The notes: generated by a model from the letters alone, not told the origin. A stretch of 64,000 nt of DNA from Sthenelais limicola (GCA_942159475.1 OW804095.1:91215740-91279739), one strand, 5' to 3'. Counted from the stretch's first letter, positions 34,937 through 46,560 are shown. Numbers and translations: made by a program.

Positions 34937-37891
34937 ATGATGAAGGATAAAATTGTTGATGCATATAATACAGAGGGCTTGAGTAGCTCTAGAAATAGAT
35001 GGGACTATATCAAGTTTGTTATAAGAAGAGAAACTATTTGTTACACCAAACAAAAAAATTATGAGAGAAGAAAAAAAGAATCAGAGTTTAGAATCAGAAT
35101 GAATATCCTTTTTCAAAAAGGAGTTTTGGATGAGAAAGAGAGCCTCGAATTAGAGGACATTCAAAATGATTTAAAATTTGAGCAATATATCAGAGCACAA
35201 GGTGCTATGGCTCGAAGCAGATCACAATGGTTGGTTGAAGGAGAAAAACCTACGGCGTATTTTCTTAATTTAGAAAAGAGGAATTACAAAAAAAAGGTTA
35301 TATCTCAGCTTGAATTCGATGATCATATAATAACTAAACCCGAAGATATTTTAAAAGCCGAAAAAGATTTTTACCAAGATTTATATACTGAAAAACCAAT
35401 GATTTTACCTGAATCCAATACCTTTATGTCTAACGGTGGTGGCTCAATCTTCGAGCAGCTGGATAAACAACTGCTCAACAGAAGGCTAGGTAGTGAAGAA
35501 CTTAAGAAAACATTAGATTCCTTCGCAAATAATAAAGCTCCAGGACCTGATGGTCTGCCAGCAGAATTTTTTAAATGTTTCTGGTCCACCCTAGGCCCCA
35601 TTTTTGATGAAGTCGTATATGAGTGTGTAGAAGAAGATAATTTGTCAAACGAAATGTATAGAGGAGTAGTATCTCTCATCCCGAAAAAGGATTGTAATCT
35701 CAAACTGATAGGAAGTTGGAGACCTATAACTTTGTTAAATACGGATTACAAATTGATATCGAAAACTCTAAGCATAAGACTAAAAAATTGTATAAGTAAG
35801 GTAATAAATGAAGATCAATACGGATTTATTAAGAACAGGTATATAGGTTGTGCAGTAAGAAGATTGGAAGATATTACCCAATTCTTGGAAAAAAATAAGA
35901 AAAAAGGCCTATTTGTATCACTTGACTTCCGAAAGGCTTACGATTCGGTATCGTGGGACTTTTTATACAAATGTTTGCATGGCATAGATGTCGGTGACGA
36001 GTTTTTAATGTGGATAAAAAGATTGTTATCTGGTTCTAAATCCTGCATTATTAACAACGGGTATACTTCAGAGTGGTTTAAAGTAAGCAGAGGCGTTAAG
36101 CAAGGAGATCCCATATCATCCTTGCTCTTTGTAATCGTCGTAGAAAAATTAGCAGAGAAAATTCTAAATGACCCAGAGTGTACTGGAATAACTTTTGGTG
36201 GTACTGATAACAGAATTATTCAGTTTGCTGATGACATGACGATTATTGCTAACAGTGAAAAATCCTTAGCAAGAATGTTGGAAATTATTAATGAATTTAG
36301 CAACGTGTCAGGTCTATCCTTAAACATAAGTAAAACAAGAGGTTTCAACATTGGTCCAATGGTATTATATCAACCTTTAATTAAGAATATCAACTGGGTA
36401 AGCTCCATGAAGATACTAGGAGTACATTTATTGTATCCATACAACAAGGAGATACAGAATAACATGAATTTTACATCGGCGCTAGACAAAGCTCATACTG
36501 TAGCCAGTCACTGGGGAAAGCGTGATATTTCACTGAAAGGCAGGATTGTAATTATGAATGTCTTGATCATTCCTCTGTTTCTGTATGTAGCCAATTTAAT
36601 AGTAGTCGAAGAAAGAATGATATGTGAAGTGCAAAAACTGGTAGGTAAGTTCATATGGAGAGGCGGAAAACAAAGAGTTGCTAAACACTATCTAAGCAGA
36701 GAAATAGAAGAAGGAGGCCTCAAACTGCATGACTTTAGATCAAAACTAGTTGCAGGCAAATTAAAATGGATTCAAAGAATCATGGCCGAGCCAGATAGTA
36801 AATGGTGTGCTATTATAAGAAATACATTCAGTGATGATATAAAAGAGAGGCTAAAATGTAGAAAAATCTTGATAATGCCAGACTCTAACTTTTATAATGA
36901 AGTGTTCTTGACGTGGAACAGATTCTACAGTTCATGTGAACCTAAATGTAAGAAAAGCGTTTTGTGTGAATCTTTGTGGAAGAACTGCTGGATTAACTTA
37001 GAAGATGCGGTAAGCAATGTCAATCTCTGGAGAAGAAAAAACATAAATAAGGTAGAAGATGTTTTAACCAACAATCGAGTTAAAAATAAGGAAGAGTTTA
37101 AAAGTGATTTCGGTGTCAAAATTAATTATTTGGAAGAGATGAGTGTGAAAGGGAAAATACCTGTCCACTGGATTACATTAGTAAAAGAAGGTGAAATCGA
37201 AAACTATAAGGAAGAAATATTTTGCTCGATAGGTGTGAAACAAATAAATATTCTTACTGCCTCTTTCAGGGAGATTTATGCTGCTGTGAGAACTAAGTTG
37301 AACCCACAAGATAACAGGAATGATGACTGGCTCGAAAAATTCTTACAAAAAAACATTGACATATCTAATATAGATTTCAATATATGGTATTGAGTTCCCT
37401 TTCAATGCACAAGAAATGTTAGACTACAGTCGTTTCAGTATGGTGTAATCAACAAGTTAACGGTCTGTAATGTCCACTTGAACGACATGGATATTATAGG
37501 ATCAAATCTGTGTAAATATTGTGATTCGGTAGACGACCTGTTCCACTTTTTTATCGACTGTGAGAAATCGTGTACCTTTTGGCATTGTTTAATAAATTGG
37601 GCAAAGAGAAACGAGCATCTTGATAATGAAATAGCCGACAATATGAATGCAATTTTCATGATGTTAGGCATCCCAAACATTGAGGAAAAATACTGTGTAT
37701 GGAACTATATTTTGATATATGCCAGGTTTTATATTTACAAATGCAGATTGTTTAAAAGCAATAATTTGTGTTTCTATGAATTCCTTAGGGAATTGAAGTT
37801 TAAACTTAAAACTATGCGAGATGGTGCTTTTGTTAATGCCTCGCATAAGAAAGATTGGAGGAGGTGGGAAAAAATATATGAAACAATGTAA
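34937..37891 (+). pseudogene. LINE ORF2, reverse transcriptase and C-terminal part
   Basis: The frame resumes at 34937 in phase with 20554. Reverse-transcriptase motifs are in order: NKAPGPDGLPAEFF, VSLIPKKD, WRPITLLNTDYK, QYGFIKNRY, LDFRKAYDSVSWDFL, GVKQGDPISS and the catalytic FADD at 36224-36235. The thumb and long C-terminal region follow. One TGA at 37391-37393 stops the frame, but the same frame continues without shift to 37891 (LQSFQYGVINKL) and holds the CKYC...H...C knuckle at 37511-37561. Apart from that nonsense codon, the RT part looks intact. It would reverse-transcribe LINE RNA at the nicked target. Confidence 0.9.
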
Positions 37892-38363
37892 TAACATATT
37901 ATTAAGTTGAGTGTGTCCAAGTTCTATTAGCCGTCCTTGATATTATCGCTTCTGACCAAAACTGAATGTATATATATGATCATGAAGAGTCTTCTAAGTC
38001 AAATGAGCGTGATATCGCCAAATCCGTAGACTTTTTCATTCGGTATTATGACATCCCCCCCTTTGGTGGTGTCGGGTCGATCCAACAGGTGCTGTACCAC
38101 GGGGATGTTTATAACCTTTTGTTCGACAACATGCTCCATGATCTGTAAAATTGTTAATAGGAGGTTTAAAAAACGTTGAATCTCTATAATTCGTGAGTTA
38201 GTTAAACATCTTTAGTACAAAAATAAGATGAAATACAGAGTGAATATTAAAAGCTTTTATTTTTGCGATTTGGAAAGAAGTGATGTATAACTGTGTACAC
38301 TTCTTATTGTTGACTCTGTTTACTTCTGGTAATAAAGACCCGGTGTTGGGAAAAAAAAAAATA
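37892..38363 (+). other. LINE 3' UTR and A-rich tail
   Basis: Non-coding end of the LINE. An AATAAA-like word at 38329 precedes a run of 11 A and ATAAA, then the target duplication. Confidence 0.75.
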
Positions 38364-38378
38364 AAATATATTGTCCAC
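38364..38378. repeat. LINE target-site duplication, right copy
   Basis: AAATATATTGTCCAC is identical to 17370-17384. Confidence 0.9.
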
Positions 38379-38794
38379 ACCCCCTTCAGAATCAGAAACA
38401 TGCTCACCAACCGATGTAACTGGTCTTCCTTCAGGAGCCTTTTCAACAAGAGGGGGAACTGAGGAAGGTGGGCATAGGCAACTCGGTTCTTGTTTGAACC
38501 ATGATGACTTTGGAACAGCATTACGTCACTATTTCCCCAAGTCTTGCCTTTCTTCTTCTTCCTTCCTCCAGATAAAGTAGGAGACCATTTCTCCCAATCA
38601 ACGTTATCAATTGAAGAGATACTGGTCTTTCGTTCCCCCTTAGTACACTTCTGCCCAGTTGGGCGGCTCGTGCCACTCACCATTGCACTTCCAACATTTC
38701 CGAATAACCATAGTACTGTCAGATAAGTGTCAGACGGGTGACACTTAACACGTGCACTAGAGCGTAACAGGTATCGTGTGCTATCGTGTGCCAA
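38379..38794 (-). pseudogene. Ser/Arg-rich gag-like gene, 5' part (split by the LINE)
   Basis: On the minus strand, a frame with SIDNVDWEKWSPTLSGGRKKKKGK ends in a shift near 38520. The adjoining frame (VPKSSWFKQEPS...VGEHVSDSEGGVDN) runs without a break into the frame at 17384 once the LINE and one target copy are removed. This is therefore the N-terminal end of the gene at 16365-17384. The change of frame at about 38520 may be a decay mutation or a spliced intron. Confidence 0.5.
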
Positions 38795-38885
38795 GAAAAT
38801 TTGTGTGTGCGAGTCTGGGTTGAAGTGAGCGAGCGGTGCCTGAGAGAGGCTTTATATATGACCGCATACAATGGCGCCCCCTGGC
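38795..38885 (-). promoter_or_regulatory. Promoter-like TATA box of the gag-like element
   Basis: TATATAAA reads on the minus strand at 38851-38858, followed by a TCACTTC start-like word about 30 bases downstream and by the gag-like frame. A GGGGCGCCA word lies just upstream. Confidence 0.45.
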
Positions 38886-39790
38886 AATATAATATTCTAA
38901 CGCTGTGAGAAACATAATAATAATATTTACTATTACTTCTATATTCTACCCAAATACTATTTCTAACTTAATTTAATTCCTTCTTTTTTAATTCCCACCC
39001 CGTTCTTTATCTGAAATTAAATGATTACTTGAACTATGCCAATACCACACAAGATAACCTCAGATATGCATGGATATATTTAATATACAGTCTTCAAATT
39101 TGGTATATGTATTCATGCTACTAGAAGCGCTGTGCGGGCTAAAAGTGGAAAAATTCTGATTCGGGGTTCTTATGAATAAGTTAGTTTGAAAATACCATCC
39201 CTGCCTAACCATTCATTATCTATGCTGTATCTTGCCATGGATTAGCATTGCGCCACTTGTTCTCACTAGGTGGCGGTACTTTTTCACCAGGTGGCGCTAT
39301 TGTTGTCTTATCTATATTTACAATTATTTTTTACAATGAGTGCCTACTAATACACTTATATGACATTTATACAGTAAAGATATTCCCTATCATGTACTTA
39401 GGAATGAAATAAGTGATATACTTCTATATATAGTAGGTAGACGTGGCAGTATTCACCTAAACCCGTACGACCGTCGAATGCCAGTGGGTGGGATCTGTGC
39501 TTTATATGTGTCCAGATTCCTGCCAAAGTTGAAAATCCATTGTTCAGTGCTTGATCCAGGTCTTGGTCACTGTTGCTATTTCCGTCCTGCCCTGGGAATG
39601 TTTTCCCACCTCAGTGTAGGTTTGGCTTGACTTGCATAGGGCTCTCTCCTATTTTGGATAGAGTCTATATGAGGGTGAGGGGAGAGGGTGTTAGAGGGGA
39701 TGTGTGTGGGTGTGGGTGATTTAAGGGAATATAGGGGGGTACAAGATTTATACCTTGTTTTTTGAGAGAGGAAAAGTGTTCTTCTCTCTG
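38886..39790. other. No gene seen
   Basis: Mixed sequence with a GT-rich patch at 39660-39720. The phrase CTTCAAATTTGGTATAT near 39095 resembles one near 58640, so both may be remnants of a common repeat. Confidence 0.5.
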
Positions 39791-39794
39791 GAAA

Positions 39795-39860
39795 TAGATA
39801 TTTATATTCAAACGGTTTCGGCTGTTGGGCCTCATCAGGTACTTTATTTAGGTGTAAGCT
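39795..39860 (-). ncRNA. Hammerhead-ribozyme-like core of a Penelope-like element
   Basis: On the minus strand the two catalytic boxes CTGATGAG (39831-39838) and GAAAC (39815-39819) are separated by GCCCAACAGCC, whose GGC/GCC ends can form stem II. An AAATA upstream can pair with TATTT downstream as part of stem I. Stem III would be very short, as known for hammerheads of Penelope-like elements. The site is on the same strand as, and about 330 bp downstream of, a Penelope GIY-YIG fragment. Self-cleavage is untested. Confidence 0.5.
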
Positions 39861-40067
39861 CTTTTCCCTTATTCCTCCATGTGTTTAGGTTAGGGTGGTC
39901 AGTAGTTATTATTACTACTTATGTTTATTTATTTATCTTTTAATAATAAATTTTTTATTTATTATTTTTTATTGGATTTATTCCGGAGCCAGATGATATA
40001 TCATTTGGCTTGGGGCATTCAAGAAAAGAGTACAGGTCTCAGTGAGAGTCAGTCCCCTTTGGTTAAA

Positions 40068-40713
40068 TTTTAGGTCTCAAAAACTTCCAACCTTCATGGT
40101 TTTATTCATTCTGGGTGAAAATTTTTTTTGACGTGGCTTTAGTTTGAGAGGGGTGTACTGGCTCATCAAAATTCGGAATCTTTTACATTCATCCCATACG
40201 GTTGGTATGTTTGTAATCTGTGTATCCAGTTGTGTTCTATTAGGGTTCTAAGTTCCTTAGCCCTTTTGCTTTCTGGATGTTTGTATACAAAGTCTATTAT
40301 TTGTATCTGGAAGTCTTCAAAACCTGAGTGGTCATGTTGGTTGAAGTGCTTCACTACCACTGATTTCATTCTGTTGTGTTTTATGTCTGCCATATGTTCA
40401 CTCGTTCTTTTCCATAGGGTTCGTTTCATTTGTCCTATGTATAGGTCTTTGCATCTTTTGCATTCGATGCAGTATATCAGGTTTGAGTTGCCGCAGTTTA
40501 TGTTCGTTTTTACCTAGGTTTTTCGTCGGTTCGTGTTTTTTAAGGGGTTGCTATTGTTTAATTTGGGGCATACTTTGCATGTCTTGTGTTCACATTTATT
40601 TCTTCTTTCTTCTTTCTTTTCTGTTTTCTTATCTGGGTTGTAGTGATTGTAAAAAAAAATTTCACCCAGTAATGAATAAAACCATGAAGGTTGGAAGTTT
40701 TTGAAACCTAAAA
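40068..40713. repeat. 63-bp inverted repeats flanking the Penelope fragment
   Basis: TTTTAGGTCTCAAAAACTTCC...GGGTGAAAATTTTTTT at 40068-40129 returns inverted at 40651-40713 with few mismatches. Penelope-like elements often carry such terminal arrangements. Element E begins 9 bp to the right. Confidence 0.75.
40166..40650 (-). pseudogene. Penelope-like element, GIY-YIG endonuclease domain
   Basis: The minus-strand frame begins near 40640 with the cysteine-rich linker CEHKTCKVCPKL. A TAG at about 40515 interrupts it. The same frame then resumes with NLIYCIECKRCKDLYIGQM, the GIY-YIG-type core (here IYC...LYIG), followed by RTSEHMADIK, VVKHFNQHDH and E-HNWIHRLQTYQPYGMN. This is the C-terminal endonuclease of Penelope-like retroelements, which nicks target DNA. 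The reverse transcriptase part is absent. The fragment ends at TGA near 40166. Confidence 0.75.
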
Positions 40714-41785
40714 TACTTGTATATATGGTCAATTCTAATGTGTTGGCGTCCAGGGTGGTAAAAAAATGTCCATTTTTCAAATAGGTCTGAATCAGAAACA
40801 ATTGTTATATCCCGAAACTAAATGTTTTGAAGGGTTTTTGTGTATTAATTGGTAAGGTTATCTCTGGATATTAACTGAGCTATAGGAGATGGGACAAATG
40901 AAGCCCAAAGTAAGTATACCATACGTATGCCATGTGATTTATTCAAATTTTTGCTAATTTTACTAAATCAGTCTATTTATATCTTGATTTCTTTTTCATA
41001 ATATGATAAACATATATATGTATCATTGTCTCAGAGTCACAGAGATTTGATTAAATTGATTTTAGATAATAACTATGGATTCGAAATTAGGGTGTTTCCT
41101 TGTGGAAATCATTGTATTTTAAGTATGTTACATCGTTGCAGTTAACTTTATCATATTGATGATGAATAATTATTGCTCTGCTTTATTTTGTAGTTGAGTA
41201 TGTCTGACATTATCTTGTCAAATTTTTCGGAGAAATTTTAATCTTAAAGTTTTTTAATACTTTATAAGCTCCTAGCCTAAGGCATACGCACGGTATAACA
41301 CATGAGAAACACCAGTGCTAAACATTTTAATTCAATTAAACAGCAGTTGATTTCTTTTATAATAGTGTATTATTCTATGGATAACGATTTTAGTATGACC
41401 TCTATAATTGATACAATTTTCGGTTAAATACAAGACCTAGATATTTATTTCCAGAGGGTTTTCTCTTTCATTGTAGGGCATACGCATGGTATGCATATTC
41501 ATGCATATGCATGTGATATGTATTTTGGTTGGAAACAAGTGTGAAGCCATTAAGAGTCAGATTAAAACTTGGCACTTTAAGTAACATTCAAGCTTGACTC
41601 ATTGCATTAGAATTGGCTTTAAGAATTACAAATACTGAATATTTATGGCATTAGTTAGTATGTACCATGTGTATGCTGCCCCATACAGGGGGCACATAAT
41701 GTATCCTATGATAAATATGTTAATATCCTAGCATCTATATTCAAAATATAACAATTTAGCAGCATTTAAAATAGCATTATACCAG

Positions 41786-43135
41786 CTGTGGCCGTTTTCT
41801 ATCATATGTCAATGCTAAGGATTGCTGTCTGACAGCATTGGATTGCCAATGTCAGATGCCAGATGCCAGAATTCGCTCACACCTTTAACTGTGAATGCTG
41901 AGCGAATTTAGGCAACCAAACCATTCAAAACTGTTCTGAAACATGACAGATGCTGTCATCTCTCATTTCAACCAATCACATAACTTTATTTCTTTTATTA
42001 TCATGAGTGGGTGGGTATAAAAGGCAGGGAAGGATGGTAAGGAAATCAGGCTTGGAGATTCCAGTGGAGAGTGAAGAACCAGACAGAAATTGTTGCTATG
42101 TGGACGGGTTAGTCCCTGAAAGTCCAATAGAGCAATTGGTTTGATTCTTTATTTTCTGCTGTATTCTTCCTGTCCTTCTCTACAGCCTTGGGTAATGTGA
42201 GTTCCATTTATTTTACCAATTGTATTGCATTATTTGTACTTTATTTCAGAGATTATTGTGATTTGATTTGATTTATGTGTGTATATTGTGTATAGCCTAG
42301 ACCAGGCGCTCTAGTGCTGAATATTTGCCTCCCCCAGTAGAGTGGGAGAAGAAAGTTCCTCCCCCATGAGAGGGAGATGTATTGAATGATTATTATTGAT
42401 ATTTGTGTTCATTTGTGAGAGAAAGTACATCTCTTGCCTTCTATTGGTAATTATAGTTTGGTTTCCTTGCACATTGATTCAGGTATTTTGGGTTACATTA
42501 ATATATCCAGTATATTCAGCTATATATGACACAGGTCTACCTTTATGCTTATATAATCAGGTATTGAATATTCATTGGTGACATATTGATTTATATTGCA
42601 TTATTATGTAATGAGTGAGAGTTGAGTTCATTAACATAGCCTATATTGAAATATCTTTACTACCTAGAGAGCTAAGCTACCCCTATATTATATCATTAGA
42701 TCTTATCTTTATATTATGTAATATTACCTAACAGCAACTGAGACTATTAGGCTATATTATTTTGTATTATTGTTTATTTAGAATATCTATCATTATCATT
42801 GTTATCATCCTAGAATATCATATTTAGATATCTATTGGTATTAGTCTCTATTACCCATAGTTATTATTACGTCATCATATCATATCCTATTTGCATATCT
42901 CCCCATATTAATGTGTATGATTACAGGTTAATAAGTTAGATATTATCATTATTCTCACCTCACTCACATTGTCTTATATATATTGTCATTGTTCTTTATC
43001 CTTCCATATACCTTTATACCTCCCCTGTGCACGACGGACATTGTTAAATTCCCTTAATAAAAGCCAGTCAGAGAAAGCTTAAGATCTGATTCATATCATC
43101 ATTACATAATTTAATAATTACATAATATATATAAT
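41786..43135 (+). repeat. Possible solo LTR inside element E
   Basis: A GGGTATAAAAGGC TATA box at 42009-42021 and an AATAAA at about 43056 bracket about 1 kb, like an LTR promoter and polyadenylation signal. TG...CA ends could be 41786 and 43135, but no target duplication is evident. Motif copies of element E are missing from this stretch, which fits a later insertion. Confidence 0.35.
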
Positions 43136-43610
43136 TTAACACAGCACTTACACATACAATAGAAAGTCAGTACATATGCACTTATGAGTGTCGTGGATGT
43201 CATGAATTGTAATCTGGTCCTTTTTCTATACAACTTTGTTCAATCACATGTTGTATTGCCCTGGGGCATGTTAATGATAATGTCTACTAGAATAAGGTAT
43301 TTATTTTTAACATGAGCCACATTAGATAGAACAATATACCAATTATAGAAGCTCTGAATGTCTTAACTTAAAGTGGCAAGGACGTCTTGTCATTCATTTC
43401 CATTTTGTATGTATATATTGTCATATCCGGCCTTATAATAGTATGTAATAAGGCATAACCTAATTAGTATGTTTATGAATATGATGATTTATGATTATAA
43501 TGTTAATGAGAATGATAATAGTTAATAAATTCCATAATGTAACCATAACATGTGAGCCTAAGGTAACCTACATATTGGCACTGTCTAGTATAGCAATAGA
43601 CAACGAGGAT

Positions 43611-43701
43611 TTTAGCGTGAGAACTGTCTGTACTCCCATCGATGTCCCAAGGCCGAAGGCCGAGGGACGTCGATGGGAGTACAGACAGTTCGAACGCTAA
43701 A
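43611..43701. repeat. Perfect-arm hairpin, about 38-bp stem
   Basis: TTTAGCG...GAACTGTCTGTACTCCCATCG pairs with its inverted copy ending at 43701 around a GGCCGAAGGCCG loop. One or two mismatches occur (GATGTCCC against GGGACGTC). It may be a small MITE or encode a structured RNA. Confidence 0.8.
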
Positions 43702-43814
43702 TCTGAGTTGTATATTGATTTTAGTCCGTGATGGAACACCGTGGTGGCGCCACTAGACCAACGCGGTCTGTAGTATAATAAGTGCACGCGAAATCTTACC
43801 CAAAATGGACTAAA

Positions 43815-44095
43815 ACCCTCTAGAACATTGCATCATCAAGGATCCAGAACATTCATGTACATTGCATCATCTATCACATGGATCTTTCCAACTAGAATGA
43901 TCCACATGATAGACCCAGATCCTTTAGGAACATTCCAAACGTCACATGGACGTTGCATACTTACCATACTATATAAGCTTCACATGTACCCATGTTCATC
44001 AGTATTCATATATACATTCATCAATAAACTACGGAATCGTCAACCACGAGTTCTCTATTTCTTCATACCTATCAATATCAGCTGCAATTGTCTGA
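43815..44095 (+). repeat. LTR-like promoter region (second, weaker candidate)
   Basis: CTATATAAGC at 43971 and an AATAAA at 44025 follow several GAACATT words. The pattern resembles a short LTR, but ends and duplications are not seen. Confidence 0.25.
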
Positions 44096-44884
44096 TATGT
44101 CCCAATTCTCTTGTAATGGCATACGCATGGTATAGGCATATGCATGGCATGCTTATAATAATCTTGGTAATCATTTTAAATGTGTTTTGGCAACATAGAA
44201 TTGAGATACTTCGTTCATTACCTTGAATAAGGGCCCAAATTATGTATACATGTTTAAAGTTAAATATTTGTATTTGCTGAGATATGGCTATATATAATGC
44301 ATACGCATGGTATGCATAAAAGTTGACTATACTGTATGTCCCTTTACTGTTTCATTAATAAGTAGAAAGCGGTGGCAGATTGATAATTTTTCCTGGTTTC
44401 ATTTAAAACTAGAGCAGTTTGCCTATCATATGAATACATATTCACCTAAACAACCTTTGTAATTTAAATAAAATTGAGGACACAATATCTAGGCATATGC
44501 ACGGTATGGCTAGGGTTGACAATTACATAACTATCAAAAAGATACATAAAATATTCAAATAGAGTCCCTAAAACCATAATATATTATGTAAAAGTATTTT
44601 GTCTACAGAATTATTACAAATTTGCTCTGCATACATTTGTTATGTTCTTTCTACATGACAAATGGACATTTTTTTGTACCTTATTGTAAAAATGGCCTAT
44701 TTTAGGAGATTTTTTAAAGCTGGAATTGTCAATAATCATTTTAGACCCTTAAAAGTTGGGTTCGGATTGTAGCATTTTTCAGGGCGAATTCAGTGAATCT
44801 CAAAAATCATGTCTAAAATCAATATTGCTGACGATATCATGCAAAAACCTTATGGACGCCAAAAAAAATAGAATTGACCATATA

Positions 44885-45440
44885 GTTTATTTGTGTAATT
44901 TACCATTTTGATATTGCAAACTGTTCATAATCATAACACTCAGTACCATTGCATACATCATTACCTCAAGTAGACTGGGTGACCCAAGGTTAGCAAACTA
45001 CTTGGATTTACCCTTCTCAGGTGCTGCCTCTCTAAATGCATGATAAAACTAAGGAAAATGAGATGAAGTAATAGTCTAAGCGTTGGTGACAGGGTCTGCG
45101 ATGAACTTATAGAATTGTAGGGAAAAATATGCTTTTTTAAATGTTTCAACCTAAACATTCCTGATATAGTGGGCAATGAAAGTGCCTCACTAAGTGCAAC
45201 TAATCTGCATTCTATAACCTGGTAATTAGTGAATCGTTGAGAGCATAAAAAATGTATTCTATACACCTGGTGCATCGCTGAGAGTATCAAAAGTGCATTT
45301 AAAAATCGAGTCCATAGAGCATTGTAAAATCAAGTTTGAGCCTCACAACCGTTTACGATTTCCACTAGTAAAGTACCAGGTCAGAATCAGGTCAAAAGTT
45401 CCAGGTAAAAAATAGGTTAGAAATGCAATCATGCACATCG
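44885..45440. other. No gene seen
   Basis: A 109-codon minus-strand frame exists, but its sequence shows no family features. I see no repeats. Confidence 0.5.
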
Positions 45441-46560
45441 GGCAGCATTTCTGCAATATAAACGCTGTTTCTGCTCCAGAAACGCTGTTTCTGCTCCAGG
45501 AATGCTGTTTCTGCTCCAGAAACGCTGTTTCTTCTCCAGAAATTCTGTTTCTCTCCGCCAGGTAAGCAGATGGGCAACTGGGGAAAGCAGGTGGGCACCC
45601 GGAGAAGTTAGTGGGCACTGTGGGAAGTCACATACACCCCAGTGTAAGTATAAAACATACAACCCAACCGGGTAAGTGGGCAACCAGGGAAGTCAGGCAA
45701 CCGGTGTTGGTGGGTAACCTTAGTGGGCAACAAGAATTTAGGGCAACCCAAGTTAGTGGGCAACTGTAGTGTTGGACAACCAGGGGTAGGCCTAGGGGGC
45801 AACTGGGAGTAGCGGGCAGCTAGTGGGCAACATGAGTGTTGGGCAACCATGGGCAGTGGGCTACACTGTTGGGAAAACAGTGTTTATCAAGGAAAAACAG
45901 TGTTTAGTGTTTCTCCTTGTTAAACAGTGTTTCACCTTGATAAACACTGTTTCTCATCAATATCGATATCAGAGTTTGAATGTAAACAGTGTTGCGCCTT
46001 GATAAGCAGCATTTCTTGCCCATCAGCTTCTCGGTTGCCCACTGCTGTCCAATTGCCCATACACTTCCCGGGTTGCTCACCTGGTTGCCCATCTGGGTGC
46101 CAACCGCTTCCCAATTGCCCACCAGCTTACCCAGTTGCCCATCTGCTTCTCGGTTGCCCACCACTTCCCAATTGCCCACCAACTTCTACAGTTGCCCACC
46201 ACCTCCCCAGTTGCCCACCACTTCCCGGTTGCCCACCAACTTCCCCGGTTGCCTACCACTTCCCCAGTTGCCTACCGCTTCCATGACCAATGGGTAGAGG
46301 GGCTACACTGTGGGATTCTCTGGGAGAATCATTGTTTATCAAACAGAAACAGCGTTTCAGGAGGAGAAACAGTGTTTCTGGAGGAGAAGCAGTGTTTATC
46401 AAGCAGAAACAGGGTTTATCAAGCAGAAACACTATTTCTGGAGGAGAATCAGTGTTTATCAAGCAGAATCAGTGTTTATCAAACAGAAACAGTGTTTCTG
46501 GAGGAGAAACAGTGTTAGAGGAGGAGAAACAGTGTTTTTCAATATGAAAAAAATTATATC
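45440..46560. repeat. Mirror-image minisatellite (fold-back-like), two nested unit types
   Basis: The left half holds GCTGTTTCTGCTCCAGAAAC units (45460-45550), then GTGGGCAACC units (45560-45870). The centre is about 45870-46010. The right half returns them inverted: GGTTGCCCACC units (46015-46275), then AAACAGTGTTTCTGGAGGAG units (46320-46540). The order is symmetric, so the locus forms one large fold-back made of two kinds of tandem units. Open frames across it are low-complexity artefacts. Confidence 0.75.

Larger units (their letters stand above)
17385..38363 (+). mobile_element. L1/Tx1-type LINE, nearly full length, split by element A
   Basis: The LINE starts GAGACTTCCGG at 17385 and ends in an A-rich tail at 38350-38363. 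It is flanked by a 15-bp target duplication AAATATATTGTCCAC (17370-17384 and 38364-38378). Excluding the 14,382-bp insertion in ORF2, it is about 6.6 kb: a 0.74-kb 5' UTR, ORF1 with coiled coil, RRM-like and C-terminal domains plus a NADAR domain, a 0.27-kb spacer, ORF2 with apurinic-type endonuclease, reverse transcriptase and a C-terminal CCHC-like knuckle, and a 0.47-kb 3' UTR. Poly(A)-type tail and duplication length fit target-primed reverse transcription. It interrupts the minus-strand gag-like gene. Confidence 0.9.
40722..44884. mobile_element. Element E: 4.2-kb inverted-repeat element with GCATACGCATGGTATGC motif
   Basis: The ends read TATATGGTCAATTCTA inward, and similarity continues through TTGGCGTCCA (40722-40760; 44848-44884). 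The joint allows a TA duplication, as in element C, whose ends start with the same TATATGGTC. Eight to nine copies of a quasi-palindrome near GCATACGCATGGTATGC lie at 40.92, 41.28, 41.48 (two), 41.66, 44.12 (two), 44.30 and 44.49 kb, all in the outer parts. The middle holds LTR-like sequences and a hairpin. No transposase. Confidence 0.8.
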
